Notes: generated from the sequence alone by a model not told the origin. 64,000 bases of DNA from Perca fluviatilis (GCF_010015445.1 NC_053121.1:28686434-28750433); one strand, 5' to 3'. Positions 24,134-56,809 are shown, numbered from the stretch's first letter. Numbers and translations: made by a program.

Positions 24134-27100
24134 TAGTCATTAAAACATAAGTCATAGTATAGTATGTCATAAAAAAATCATATAGTATGTCATAAAAAAT
24201 TATAGAATAGTGTGTCAAACAAAATGTCAGTGTAGTATGTCATAAATTGTCATAGAATGGTATGTGGTATAAACTCACAAAAAGTCATAGTATAGTTTGT
24301 CATACAATATCATAAAAAGTCATAGTAAAGTATGTCATAAGAAGTTATAGAATAGTATGTCATAAAAAGTCATAGTATATTATGTCATAAAAAAGTCATA
24401 GTTCATTATATCATAAAAAGTCATAGTATTTAATAAAAAGTCATAGTATAGTATGTCATTAAAAAGTATGTCATAAAAGATCATGGTATAATGTCATAGA
24501 ATAGTATAATATAAAAGGCATAGTATAATATGTTATAAAAAGTCATAGAATAGTATGTTATAAAAAGGCATAGTATATGTCATAAAAAGACATAGTATAG
24601 TATGTTATAAAAAGGCATAGTATAATATGTCATAAAAAGGCATAGTATAATATGTTATAAAAAGGTATAGTATAATATGTCATAAAAAGGCATAGTATAG
24701 TATGTTATAAAAGATATAATAATATGTCATAAAAAGGCATAGTATAATGTCATAAAAAGGCATAGTATAGAATGTTTATAAAAAGGTATAGTATAATATT
24801 GTTCATAAAAGGTATAATTATAATATGTTATAAAAGGTATGTAAAAAAAGAATTTAATTTTAAAAAAATTATAAAAGGCATAGTATATATGTCATAAAAA
24901 GGCATAGTATAGTATGTTATAAAGGTATAATTATAATATTTATAAAGGTGATAGTATGATAAATTGTCATAAAATAAAAGGCATAGTATATATGTCATAA
25001 AAAGTCATAGTATAGTATAAAAAGAAGTTGTGTATTGTATGTCTAAAATAAAAAGTCATAGTATATATTAAAAAGGCATAGTATGTTATGTCATAAAAAG
25101 TCATAGTATAATATGTTATAAAAAAATGGTATAATTGTTAAAAATAGATAAATTATAAAGAGTCATAGTATAGTATGTCATAAAACATCATAAAATGTTA
25201 TAAAAAGGTCATGGTATAATGTCTTAAAGTCATAAGAATAGTATGAATAAAAATGTCATTGTATTGTATGTTATAAAAAAAAAAGTCATAGTATAATATA
25301 TTATAAAAAGTCATGAGTAAGTATGTTATAAAAAGTCATAAGTATAATATGTCATAAAAGGCATAAGTATAAGTATGTTATAAAAAGTTATAGTATAATA
25401 TGTCATAAAAAGGCATAGTATAATATGTTATAAAAAGGCATAGGTATAGTATGTATAAAAGGCATAGTATAGTATGTTATAAAAAGGTATAGTATAATAT
25501 GTTATAAAAGTCATAAGTAAAAGGTATGTATTCGATATAAAATATCATAAAAAGGTCATGGAGTATAATGTCATAAAAGAATTAATAGAATAGTATGTCA
25601 TTAAAAGTCATAGAATAATTTATAAAATGTCATTGTATTGTATGTCATAAATATAAAAAGTCATAGTATAGTATGTTATAAAAAGTCATAGTATATGTAT
25701 GTATAAAAACATAGTATAATATGTTATAAAAGTTATAAGTATAATATGTTATAAAAAGGCATAGTATTATATGTTATAAAAAGTCATAGTATAGTATGTC
25801 ATAAAAAGACATAGTATAATATATAAAAAGTCATAGTATAGTATGTCATAAAAAGGCATAGTATAATATGTTATAAAAAGTTATAGTATAATATGTTATA
25901 AAAAGGCATAGTGTTATATGTTATAAAAAGTCATAGTATAGTATGTCATAAAAAGTCATAGTATAGTATGTTATAAAAGTTATAGAATAATTATGTCATA
26001 AATATAAAAAGTCATAGTATATTATGTCATAAAAAGTCATAGTATAATATGTTATAAAAAGTCATAGTATAATATGTCTATAAAAAGTCATAAGTATAAT
26101 TATGTCATAAAAGGGCATATATTATATGTTATAAAAGTCATAAGTATAGTATGTCATAAAATAGTCATAAAATATCATAAAAGGTCATGAGGTATAATGT
26201 CATAAAAGTCATAGATATAGTATGATATAAAATGGCATTGTATTGTATGTCATAAAATATAAAAAGTCATAGTATAGTATGTTATAAAAAGTCATAGTAT
26301 AGTATGTTATAAAAGTCATAGTATAGTATGTTATAAAAGGGCATAAAGTATAATATATCATAAAAGTGTAATGTTATAAAAAGAGTATAGATAATTATGT
26401 CATAAAAAGGCATAGTATAATATGTTATAAAAGGTATAGTATAATATGTCATAAAAAGACATAGTATGGTATGTTAAAAAAGGTATAAGTATAATATGTC
26501 ATAAAAAGTAATAGTATAGTATGTCATAAAAGTCATAGTATAATATGTTATAAAAAGTCATAGTGTAGTATGTCATAAAAAGTCATAGTATAGTATGTCA
26601 TAAAAAGTTATAGTATAATATGTTATAAAAAGTCATAGTATAGTATGTCATAAAACGTTATAGTATAATATGTTATAAAAAGTCATAGTATAGTATGTCA
26701 TAAAAAGTTAAAGAATAGTATGTCATAAAATATAAAAAGTCTTAGTATAGTATGTCATAAAAAGGCATAGTGTAATATGTTATAAAAAGTCATAGTATAG
26801 TATGTTATAAAAAGTCATAGTATAGTATGTTATAGAAAGGTATAGTATAATATGTCACAAAAAGGCATAGTATAGTATGTTATAAAAAGGCATAGTATAA
26901 TATGTTATAAAAAGTCATAGTATAGTATGTTATAAAAAGTCATAGTATAGTATGTTATAAAAAGGTATAGTATAATATGTCATAAAAAGGCATAGTATAA
27001 TATGTTATAAAAAGTCATAGTATAGTATGTCATAAAAAGTCATAGTATAGTATGTCATAAAAAGGCATAGTGTAATATGTTATAAAAAGTCATAGTATAG

Positions 27101-28107
27101 TATGTCATAAAAACTTGTCATAAAATATCATAAAAGGTCATGGTATAATGTCATAAAAGTCATAGAATAGTATGATATAAAATGGCATTGTATTGTATGT
27201 CATAAAATATAAAAAGTCATAGTATAGTATGTTATAAAAAGTCATAGTATAGTATGTTATAAAAAGGCATAGTATAATATGTTATAAAAAGTTATAGTAT
27301 AGTATGTTATAAAAAGGCATAGTATAATATGTTATAAAAAGTCATAGTATAGTATGTCATAAAAAGTCATAGTATAGTATGTTATAAAAAGTTATAATAT
27401 GTTATAAAAAGTCATAGTATAGTATGTCATAAAAAGTCATAGTATAATATGTTATAAAAAGTCATAGTATAGTATGTCATAAAAAGTCATAGTATAGTAT
27501 AGTATGTCATAAAAAGTCATAGTATAGTATGTCATAAAAAAGGCATAGTATAATATGTTATAAAAAGTCATAGTAAAAGTATGTCATAAAAACTCCTGCA
27601 AAAATATCATAAAAGGTCATGGTATAATGTCATAAAAGTCATAGAATATAGTATGATATAAAAATGCATTGTATTGTATGTCATAAAATATATAAAGTTA
27701 TATTATAGTATTATAAAAAAGTCATAGTATAATATATGTTATAAAAAAAGTTATATAGTATAGTATGTTATAAAAAGGCATAGTATAATATGTTATAAAA
27801 AGTCATAGTATAGTATGTCATAAAAAGTCATAGTATAGTATGTTATAAAAAGTTATAATATGTTATAAAAAGTCATAGTATAGTATGTCATAAAAAGTCA
27901 TAGTATAATATGTTATAAAAAGTCATAGTATAGTATGTCATAAAAAGTCATAGTATAGTATAGTATGTCATAAAAAGTCATAGTATAGTATGTCATAAAA
28001 AGGCATGGTATAATATGTTATAAAAAGTCATAGTAAAGTATGTCATAAAAACTCGTCATAAAATATCATAAAAGGTCATGGTATAATGTCTTAAAAGAAC
28101 GGCAACA
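24134..28107. repeat. AT-rich 25-bp satellite array, about 4 kb
   Basis: Continuous tandem array with a consensus unit of 25 bases: GTCATAAAAA followed by GTCATAGTATAGTAT. Variants swap GTCATA for GTTATA and GTCATAG for GGCATAG. About 155-160 units fit in the tract. A diagnostic block GGTCATGGTATAATGTC (exact or near-exact) recurs at 25,207, 25,554, 26,183, 27,136, 27,615 and 28,074. The last intervals (about 479 and 459 bp) show a higher-order repeat; 27,345-27,625 and 27,795-28,095 are nearly identical. From about 24,780 to 26,400 the units carry many one-base indels, while 26,500-28,090 is regular. The array lies exactly between the convergent klhl3 and fam13b genes. Confidence 0.95.
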
Positions 28108-31100
28108 CACGGCAAGCGGAAGGTGAGGGACATCCACTGGCCTTGATCCAGACTATACTGTAGTATATCATGCAAATATTCTTCTCCAATTTTTTAAAAA
28201 CATATTTGGCCATAATATATCTTTAAAAAAACATGAGTGCTCTAGTTCAGTTGTTTTGTTGTTTTTTTTTTTTTTTTTTTTTTTTTTTTCCCTACATATT
28301 TTCTCCTCTTTTTTTTTAAGTCTTAGTTGTATTTCTTTTTTTTTTTTTCTCCCCCAAAATTAAACACTTTATTTTGGGAGGTCGGCAGAGAATATAGTTT
28401 ACTTTATGTGACTCAAGAAGGGAGAGAACTGGTGTGGCAAGCTTGTAAATTTTATTTTTCATGTGTAAATGTTTACCGATTGTATTTTCTCATCGTTTTT
28501 GTTAATGAAGAAAAAACTGAAAAAAGCATTCACAAAATAAGAAAACATTTATAGACATACAATATATTGATGTGATAAAACACAGTATCACATGTAGATG
28601 ACCCAAAAGAAGCAAGAAACCTGTCTGGTCCAAGAAATGTCATGAAGTATCGAATTTCTAACTTTCCTGATCACATCTGTAAGCAACATGACTATTTCTC
28701 CTTTAAATTTTAAAGATTTAAAAGACTTGCTTGACTCAAATCACTTTACAGACTTGTTAAAATATATCTTGTATTTTGTCTGTTGCCGTTTTGACCATCA
28801 AAACTGATCATTTCTTCATGTTTTCAGATATGACACATCTGTCACTGGCTTTTCAATCCCTGTTCACCTTCAAATTTTATTCTTATTTTGGTTTTTCAGC
28901 AGCGCCAAGATAAACATTATGCTGACAACAGTGGTAAAAATACAGTTTAAGCAGAGCGTGTGTGACAATATGTGTGTCAGGGCTAAAACAATTAGACTAA
29001 AAACATTAAATAATATTGTACCACAAATATTCACACAAAGTCGATCCCACACAAAATAATCTATGACCCGAAACTGTAAAACCTCCACGCAAACTTTTAT
29101 TATTGCTGCTTCTTCATGGCACAAATAATATAAACAATGCATCATGTTATTCATACTATTATGTTCTCTTTTGCCATGCAAGCTCACTACAGTAATGCTT
29201 CTATATTAGCTTATATTACACAGAGCCACAAAAATAAATCAGGAAACAGAGCAGGTTCAGGTTTGATTAGCCACACACAGTGCCAGACTAACTTCTACAG
29301 CTGGTTTTACAGTTTGTGAGTAAATACAAAAGGATTATTATTGTCATTATCACACAAAATAATGGTTATGATAGTAATAGCAATATTTATAATAATAAAA
29401 AAACACATTCTCAGGGTGTCACAAATATAATGAACCAAAGGGGGCCAAACATAATGTTTTAAATAATTTAAACATTTCTGACATTCATTCCTTCGGTATT
29501 TTTTTTAATTTTATGTACAGTACATATTTATATTTGTATAGAAGTAGTGCGTCATTTTTAGAACTAACAAATGAAAAAACACAGGGCTGCATTCTGTGAA
29601 TGCTGTGCAAATAACATCTTTTTACATCAACCCCACAAACTTTACCGTCCTGATAAACCCAGCGCACCCTCCCTCTTAGCACTCACAAACACAAAACTCT
29701 TGACTCATTCAAAACTTTGTTTTCAAACCGTCACAATCTGACAGACAAAAGACTGCAGTCAACTTTGATTCTGGCAGGTAAATGATTCAGCAAAAAAAAG
29801 CACTACTTTGTCTTATCGGCCTTAAACATCTCACAAGTAACGAGCCAAGGAGGTTCTGATCATTTACTCACTCACCAGCTAGAGCTTAAGTTCAGCGCCA
29901 GTTGGGGATTTCTTCGTTCCGCTTTTCAAATCACACTGGGACATCTTGACTTCTGTCTGATACGTGACAACATGGCCTCTACGAAGAAGAAAAAACGAGG
30001 ACAAGCTCGTTGGCATGCATTAACCCTCAACCTCCTTTTTTCTCCTCTCCTGCCCTCATTTGACCTGCCAGCAGGAAATTAAACTTCAATGAGACTGCAG
30101 ATTTCAACCAAAGAGAAACACAGCCAAGGAATGAAGCTTCTTCCCTCCCCTCAGTATTGTGGACGTCATGCTAGAGTGCTAATCAGAGCCTTAGCACTGA
30201 CCCAGCAGTTCCAGGGGAAAAAGAACAGTTAACCACAAGACGTTGGTTGAGTTGCTTGTCTGTGATTAAAATCAGAACTGGCAGTTTTGGCACCTCATCG
30301 ATACAATACAGCTACAAGAAAACTTCAACCAGAGGACCACCAGAGATGCATCAGTTACTCAGTAACAGTCACACCAGCTGCACAGCAACTGCTGACTGCT
30401 GCTATTCAGGAAAGCTCTCCATCTAACTGCGCTGATACCAAACTTGGTCGTACTGCCACTTCCTGTAGCCAACATGGTTTTGGTTTCAAAGAAACTGCAG
30501 CAACGTGGGCCAGATACTGGCTCCTCTCCTCAGCATTTATCACCCATTACTCCCTTAGGCCCTGCCACGACTCCACGCAAACTGAACAAGTGAAGAGACA
30601 AGTGAAAAACAAAGAAAAAAAGTCACACAAGCAGTGAAGAATTTTTCCAGATGATTTCTGCAACAACCATATCCATCTACATCATAAAATCTCCTAATCT
30701 GAGTAGGACTGTTTGCTATGAGCATCTTCAGTCTAATGCTGCCTTTAAGTGCCGTCAGAAATATTAAAATCCCAAACATATGACTTATAAACTTGCTTGC
30801 GCTTTGCAACGACTTAAAAGCGACGTCTTTTCGTCCAAGAAGGAAACGAAGTTCAGAGTGGCCAACCTTGTGTACATCTTACTGACAAATATTGCCAAAA
30901 TAGAAACAAACAAAGAAAATGCTAAAGAATGGAAATAAATGAAAATGAATATCAGTCTTTCACAAACAGCTCCAAGGTCACACTGGGACTTAATACAATT
31001 CTTTTTTTTTCTTTTTTCCTCAGAATACAACACATATTCTTTTTCATTCAAGAAAAAAAAAACGTGAACAGCAGTTTTAGTTCAAGTCAGTTTTTTTTTT

Positions 31101-32520
31101 TATAACAAGAATACACTCAAAAACTTGTTTTTAAATTTGTGAATTAATTTTAAAATCAGTCAGAAGGTTGTTAAACAGAGTATTAGTGACAGAATAAAAT
31201 AACCGATTGCCTCGCGCCAAGGAGACTGCTTTAAGAAACTGTGACTCCATGAAGAGAGGCAAAAGAGGGATTTTTCACACAGTGGGACGTCCCAAAGAAA
31301 GAAGAAGTGTCTTGAGTGAAGAGCGTCTAAAATGCCAGTCCTCGAGCTGTCCGATAAGATTCCTCAGCATGAAGGAAAAAAACCACAAAGAACAAAAAGA
31401 TCGAGAAAAGAAAGTTTGCTGAAATTAAAAAGTCATAATGTCTTTTTCTCTTTCAGAAGAAGAGGAAACGAAACACAATAGACAAGTGCAACGTCTTGAG
31501 TCAAGTTAGTGATGAAGACAATGATTCCTTTTTCTCCATGTTTCAGATGAAATGCAGTCAGACGAGGCAGCAGTCGTGGCTGACGGGAGTGATTTTAAGT
31601 TTAACTGGTAGTGGTGCTGCATTCATGTCATGGGAAAATCGCTGTAAAAATGCACCTTTTATGTCATCTATAAAGTGGACAATTAAACTTAGAGTTTTGG
31701 CATAAGAACCCAATGTGTTTTTTGAAATCACAAACAAATAAATATATGTAGTCACATATTGATAATCATATATTTATCAAACAAATGTAATGATTTAACT
31801 GATTTTGTGATCAAAAATGCTTAAAATTTGCTCAAAGATTTTTTCAATGCTTCAATGCATATCGCTCACTAATGGGGCTTTTTTTCAGCAACTACAAAAA
31901 GCAGCTAAAAGCTATTTACTTTTTCGCCACAAAGATTTGGCAAATTAGAGCGATTAAGTATTAAAAACCATTTGAGATGTAGTGTTTACACGCCACGAGA
32001 CAACACAGTCATCATGTTCTTTTAATTTATTGCTTACTAATTAGATTTTTGTGGTGGTCACAGAGAAATCCCCACACAGCTGCAGCCATGAGGATCGGGT
32101 TTGACCAGTCAGTGCTAATGGAATAGTTTTTACGGCATTGGAAAGTACTACCAGAAACTCAGACCCAAGAACCATAACTTTACTTTGGTTTCTTCAGTTA
32201 AAATGAAGGTTAAGTCCCTCAAACTGGAAATGTCCCTGCACTGGTGAAGACCTGTAACTAAATGATGACATATTGTACTGTAACTCTGAACCAGCAAGTC
32301 ACTCTAATGTTGTTTTCTCCATGACACAAATGCAGCACACCAAGTGGAGGTCATGAAGTCGGAGTCTCCACTTCCTGGGCAGTAATGTGAGGTGTTTGTT
32401 AAACCTTCCCCAGGCGTCATGACGTCTGACGGACTAATGGGACATCCTGGGCAGGATGTCCTCGCAGCACTGGTGAGAGCTGTTGTGTGCGGTGACAGCT
32501 GTTGTCTGTGGAGGGCAGGT
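28108..32520 (-). other. fam13b: fam13b 3' flank and probable 3' UTR
   Basis: No coding sequence on either strand that I can support. Poly-T runs at 28,260-28,290 and 28,335-28,350 sit beside the satellite. On the minus strand AATAAA occurs at several places (for example plus-strand TTTATT at 28,877-28,882 and 29,095-29,100), so a 3' UTR of up to 3.6 kb is possible. The end is unresolved. Confidence 0.4.
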
Positions 32521-50799
<18,279 letters not shown>

Positions 50800-50801
50800 C
50801 T

Positions 50802-50877
<76 letters not shown>
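50802..50877. repeat. (AG)37 microsatellite forming a polypyrimidine tract
   Basis: On the fam13b transcript it is CU repeats, broken once, running straight into the acceptor AG of the 45-nt exon. Confidence 0.95.
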
Positions 50878-50881
<4 letters not shown>

Positions 50882-51600
50882 GGACAGCATGGTTAGAACA
50901 TCATGTACTCCTTGACTCCTTTCCCATACCGACATGAAATGACCTTGAGTGTGTCGGGCAGTAAGAGTCAAAACAGGGAAGAAGAACGACATTAACCATG
51001 AACACATGTATGTGCATACTGTGTGTGTGTGTGTGTGTGTATTTGTGTTTTAGAGCCAGAGACCAATTGCTGAGTGTTTAAAGCAGTAGAGATGAAAAAG
51101 AATGAAATAAAGAATAAAGTGTGCAAGTCAGCATGATGAGTGTATGTTCTCACTGCACTTGTCTCCTAATCTAAGATCCCTTGTGCCAAATGACAATTCA
51201 GTCTCTGGCGCCACTCTGGGTGGGCAGATTGTTATTTAGGCTACAGGGCCTGCTGATCAGATAGAAGGGCGTGTGTGTGTGTGTGTGTTTGTGTCAACTC
51301 ATATTTGTTGTTCGATGTTCCTCCATAAGCAAGGAAGTGTATGTGTGTGTGGGGCATGAAACAGGGAGGCGGCTCAGATGTGTCTGTTGATTCAGCAGCC
51401 TGCCGCTGGCCTCACAAACACACTGACAGGCACGCCAGATTTATATAACACTCCTACACACACACAAGGTTGTTCACGTTATGCCAAGTGCTTGGGTACA
51501 TCTCATATACTGTGTGTGTGACTTAAGACGGTCAAACTCATTTCATTAGAAAAACAGCTGAAGTTCCACAACCTTTTTGTGTGGATGTATGTTGGCTCTT

Positions 51601-51733
<133 letters not shown>

Positions 51734-54328
51734 CCAGTTAGTAGTCCTGAGGTTGATCGATACAGACTGAATTATTAATGGCAGATACTGTAGGAAATGA
51801 TAATGCCCTCCATCTTTATTCTTCTTTCTCTATCTTTTATTCTCACCCTTCCTTCTTGTTTCTATTCTTGCCATCCAACTATCTTTTCTGCCCTCCTCTC
51901 ATTAGTTCTCTCTTGATTTTAATTTCTCTTTCTATTTACATACCACTTTACTGATTATTCCCGCTTACCTCTTTACCCTTTTCTCTTCCATTTCTCTCAT
52001 TCCACCCCATCATGCTTTATACAAAAATATTTCTTATATCATCTCTACCCTTTGCTTATCTTTCTCTGAAGTTCTCATTTCTCCACAATGTTTCTTTCCC
52101 CTTTAATCTCCTTCTCCTCCCTCGATTCTTACTAGCTTTGAATTTAACAAGCCATCTTACATTCCCCTTTCTAACACTGTAACGCTGAGTGTGAATGTGT
52201 GTGATGGAGACACAGACACAAAGAGAAGTGTGGATATCAAACAGTAAGCCTGCCAAAGCAGCCCAAAAAACTGGGTGTGAGGGAAGTAACGAAATGTGAA
52301 AAGCTTCTGACTTTGTGTAAGGCTAACATCTATTCTGGCCATCTCTCTCCAACATCTGGCAAATATATTTGAGTCCATAATTATCTGGATTGAGATTGCA
52401 TCAGATCTTCTGTTAGTCAGCATAGAGAAATGCCCTTTAAACAGGAATACACAGGCTCTTTACAGCAGCAACTGTCCCTTCGAAGCGCTGATAAAATCTG
52501 ACGGCTCAGGCTCTCCTGCGGAGTCGTGCCCTAAGGGGCCGCGCTGGGTGGCTGCATCACTAACAATAGATCCTTGATAGTCCTTGAAGACGTTACATAA
52601 TCTCAATGTGCCTTAAGTAGCAAAGATAATATCTGATCAACTATTTTCCCCCTAAACTCTTAAAAGTAAAATTGTTGTTGTGGCCTTTGGGGTATTTCTG
52701 GCCTCCTCAAACTCCCTTAGCAGCAGCAGAGATACTATTTCTATCAGCGTCAGTTGAGCCCTAAAGGACCATACATGACACCCTTTATAGGACCCTTTTG
52801 GGCATTTCTTCCCTGCCGGAGACACCATGAAGGGCAGATTGGACTGAGTATTATAGTTTCCTGGTGTAGTAGAAAGTGGTTTTGATTAGGTCTTAAGGTG
52901 GACAGTTTGCTTTACTAGCTATCATGCTAACAGACATGCTCTACACCACAGGGACAGAAGGGGACAGTGTATGTTGCAAAGCCCTTTTGGTACAGTTACA
53001 TGTCAGATTGCAAACACATCAGTCTCTTTTTGTGCTATTGTCCATTATACTATAGCAAACACCATCAATTATCTTCTAACACAACTTTAGTAAAAGATGC
53101 ACCTTTATATTCTGTTTTTAAATTATTAAAATATGAATATTAACTTCTACTAACATTAGCTTTTCTAAAAAATATATTTATAAAACATGCAAGTGAGAAA
53201 CTATCCACTGGTTATTGCTCAGACAAAAATATATAGAGATATACAGAGATGAGACCTTGATAACATCTTAAGGAGACACACTTTTAGCTAGCTGTTTGTT
53301 GGCAGTGACACTGTAAAACCTTTTAGAGTGACCTACGTAGACAGTGACTTTGTCTTTGATAACGTCTCAGAAACAAACAAATGCTCTGCTTGTTTACAAA
53401 ATTGATTTAGCGGTGACGACTGATGCTATTTTTCATCTGCTCATTTCTAGGAGCTGCACATCTTCATTGCTTTGATTTAATTTAAAAATCAGATTAAAAC
53501 ACATTATACACATTATTAGTTTACTATTATATGATTTCCCTAACTGCTTCATCAAACACATCCTAAAGGCATCTGAGGTGAGTTACAAAGTAAAACAAAT
53601 TCTTGCCAGATTCACTGAGATCCCATTAGGCTAATCTGCTGTCTGCTAACCAGAGCCCTCAGCATGAGCAGAGCAAGGAAACATCCCTCTGGTGGAAGAT
53701 TACTGCATTAGAAGGAAGGTGAGCATCACCTGAGGGCTAAGAAATGCATGTTTTTATTTTAATAGAAAGTATAAACTACAGCATCTATTTATCCACCTAA
53801 GTACCCAGATATTTCAGTACCCAGTGATATCGCCCTCAAGTTAACATTATAGTTAATTTTAAAGTTGTCTTTGATGTCATGATTTATATGTTCCTGTTGA
53901 GAAAAAGGCTTTATAACTACATTAATTGACACCATAACAATTTTATACAAGAACACCTTAAAACACCTTTAAAAGGTGGACATATAAGCAGTATCTAAAT
54001 CATTTGTTATCTATTTTAACATGGGAGAATAGCTCTATGTGGACTCCACAATCTACACATTTACTGCCAATTTACTGGTGACATATTACTGGCCCTGAAT
54101 GTTTTACTGGTTATGAAACCATTAGAGATTTGTGCATAGCTGAATAGACCGGTTTTTGTAATGCACAATCTTCTCTCACTTCTAGAAATAACGAATATTA
54201 GACCTCATATCATATTGTAATCTAGCATTGTGTATCTCCACAAGGTAACAAGGAAAATGGCTGATGAAGGGTGTCCTTACATTATTTATAACAATTATTC
54301 TGGTGGCTTGATATAAAGGAAACAAAGA

Positions 54329-54330
<2 letters not shown>

Positions 54331-54388
<58 letters not shown>

Positions 54389-54390
54389 GT
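54331..54390. repeat. (GT)n microsatellite
   Basis: About 29 GT units with two single-base interruptions. Confidence 0.9.
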
Positions 54391-56228
54391 AAGAGAGAGA
54401 AAGAAAAAGCCTGCAAGCATCTTTTACTGCTTATGTGTTTTTATGTGGAAGTAACTGTGTTTGTGTATGATGGGTAATAATAAAGGTCAGTTTGAGGTTA
54501 GTTGTGATTTCAGAGAGGTGCTGTTGTCAGCAAACCTGACTTTGCTCTGTTCTGGCTGGGAGGTACTACAAATTGCTGCAGTCTACGCATCCACCCACGC
54601 CCACGGAAATTCCTACCACACACATATATATCAGCATGCACAAGACGAAATATTTTACTTTGGCTAGTAATCTACTTTAAACACACACACACACACACAA
54701 AATCCTAATCATCATCGTACACCTCACAACAGCTCTTCTTGCTGCCTCTGAACAGTAAACATTTAAAGAGCTTCATGTCAGGGCCATTCAAACAACTCAA
54801 ACGCTGATGAAGTCAAAGACTCAAGATATGTGTTTGGTTTTCTGATCATTTGTTTGTTTCCATCAGCTGCTTTTTACTTGGGACAATAAATAGCCAGTTA
54901 AATGTTAAAAAATCATGAAAAATTCCACAATTTCTGAGACAAAAAGATGGTGTCCAACCAAGAGTCCAAAAAGATATTCAATTTGTATGAGAATTACAAA
55001 AACGAGGAGATAAAACACAGAAATAGCTAAATCACCAGGGGTCTCATTTATAAAACTGTGCGTAGTTCGGTCTGTACCAGTAAAAGTACCGGGTTTGATA
55101 CCCAACCCTACTGTACACGCCCATTGTTAACCATAAATAGTCAATGCAAAGCACCTTATGAATGCTGATCACTATGTTAATGAACCTGGCAGTTGTTCAT
55201 CATACTGAATCATGACGACTGGTGAAAAAGCAAAAAACTTCTCAGACGCTTGGGAACTGCTGCAAATTCAATTATAATTTTGGCCTGTTCTCGCACAGTG
55301 TAGGGAAACCTGATCTATAGACTACATATATTAATAATACCGTCCAAAACGACAGGCATTACGGCACTCGGGGACAGCTTCGATATACCAGACCTATGTG
55401 ATAAGATTTTACAGAACTATATATTATATCTAAACAAGCCTTAGTGATAGTTGAAGATTATTTTATTATTTATACAAAACACTTTAGATATAATAAAAAC
55501 GGTATATTTGATTGAGGGAATACTTATTAAAGTGCCATTTCTGCCCCTCCACGTAGCAAAATGCTGACACATCCTCTGCCAGACGCTCCTCTTTTTTATA
55601 CTTAGATTGCATAACACAATATCAGCTATTAAGTAATGCCATGATCCCTTTCTCTTCATCTGCTCGGTTTCGATTCCTGTTCAAGAAAAGACACAGACTT
55701 CCTCTTGTCTCTCTATTCTCTTTCATCTCTGCTTGGTAACAAAACAATGAACAAGAAAACACAATCCAATCTCATTTCCCTACATCCCTACATTTCCCTA
55801 CATTCCTCCATTCATAATAAAAAGGTATTACATCACTTAACATGAAGGTTTCCGGTAATTCATTCACAAGCCGATTCATTCTCCTAACTTTCCACTTCTA
55901 ATTCTTTTGTTAATTAATCCACTTAATTCATCCAATTTCCTGCCCTTTTTCCTCTTTCACCCTCCAGTTCGTCCATCCATCCAATCATTTATCCAGTCAG
56001 ACTAGAGAAGTTACATAACCCTGATGTTTACCTCTGCAGTAGAATGTCACAGGCCATTCTCATTTTCCCAGCGGTGTTTTCTCTCACTGTGTTCTGTCCT
56101 TTTTGTTTTGTCTCAGTTTATTTATTTATTTATTTTTTTTATCAGCCTGAAGGTGTCTGGTAGACCGTTTCTGCCCAGTGCGGTCAGCTTAGGTTATTAA
56201 AGTCCAGTCTGTTATTTATTTTTCAAAC

Positions 56229-56269
56229 CCTGCAGAGAAGTCGGCTTGACTTTGAACCAAACTCAGCAT
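56229..56269 (-). CDS. fam13b: Candidate alternative first coding exon of fam13b
   Basis: The minus-strand ATG at 56,269 opens MLSLVQSQADFSA plus two bases (GG) before a weak donor GTTTGA. The phase-2 end would join the 45-nt exon in frame and give a RhoGAP-less protein of about 717 residues, parallel to the known short FAM13A isoform. The frame stays open for a further 27 codons upstream without another ATG. The poor donor and lack of homology keep this tentative. Confidence 0.3.
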
Positions 56270-56800
56270 GATTTCGGTCTCCTTCTTGTTTTTGCCTGTT
56301 AACCACTTGACACATCTCCTGTAGGAGCAGTAACCAGCTGGGAAGCTTGGTCTCTCCTTCGGATTTCTTCTCTGTCAAAATCGGGTCCGTCTGTAGGTCA
56401 GCCTTGTATCCAGTAGGTGGTTATTGCAGTTGAGCACTTTGAGGTGTCAGCGACAGTACCAGCAGGTCTAGCAGCAGAGTATCGCCTGGGTGCATTCTGT
56501 GGCGTCCTCTGAACCGGTGTGTGTGTGTTCTTTAATGAGTGTGTGTGAGGTTGTCTCAGTCTGCACTGTCTGTAAAAGTGCTGCAGTAAACATCCAGGGC
56601 TCTGCTCAAATATATGAGCTTCTGATGTAACCAGGCAACAACCTCCGGGAGCACCGATGAGATGGGAGGAGCGGAAGTTGGGAGCCAATCGTAAAAAGGG
56701 AAGGACTTCTGCGAGCCAATCACGAGGCAGAAAGGGGGAGGGAGGATTGATTTTTCTGGTCCACTCAGTAGTGATATAAACTCAAGCCGGACTAGTGGTC
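56270..56800 (-). promoter_or_regulatory. Candidate minus-strand promoter with two inverted CCAAT boxes
   Basis: On the minus strand, CGTGATTGGCTCGC (near 56,721) and ACGATTGGCTCCC (near 56,692) are NF-Y-type boxes about 30 bp apart. They are followed by a GC-richer stretch and a TATATTT near 56,610. The base composition stands out from the AT-rich surroundings. It may be the start of a short fam13b transcript. Confidence 0.4.
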
Positions 56801-56809
56801 TGTTTAATG

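Noticed and set aside
24134..28107. CRISPR-like array
   Set aside because: Repeats are contiguous 25-bp units without unique spacers, in a vertebrate genome; it is a satellite.
30287..30637. 116-codon plus-strand ORF in the fam13b 3' flank
   Set aside because: No recognisable domain, no splice or promoter context, and antisense to the probable 3' UTR.
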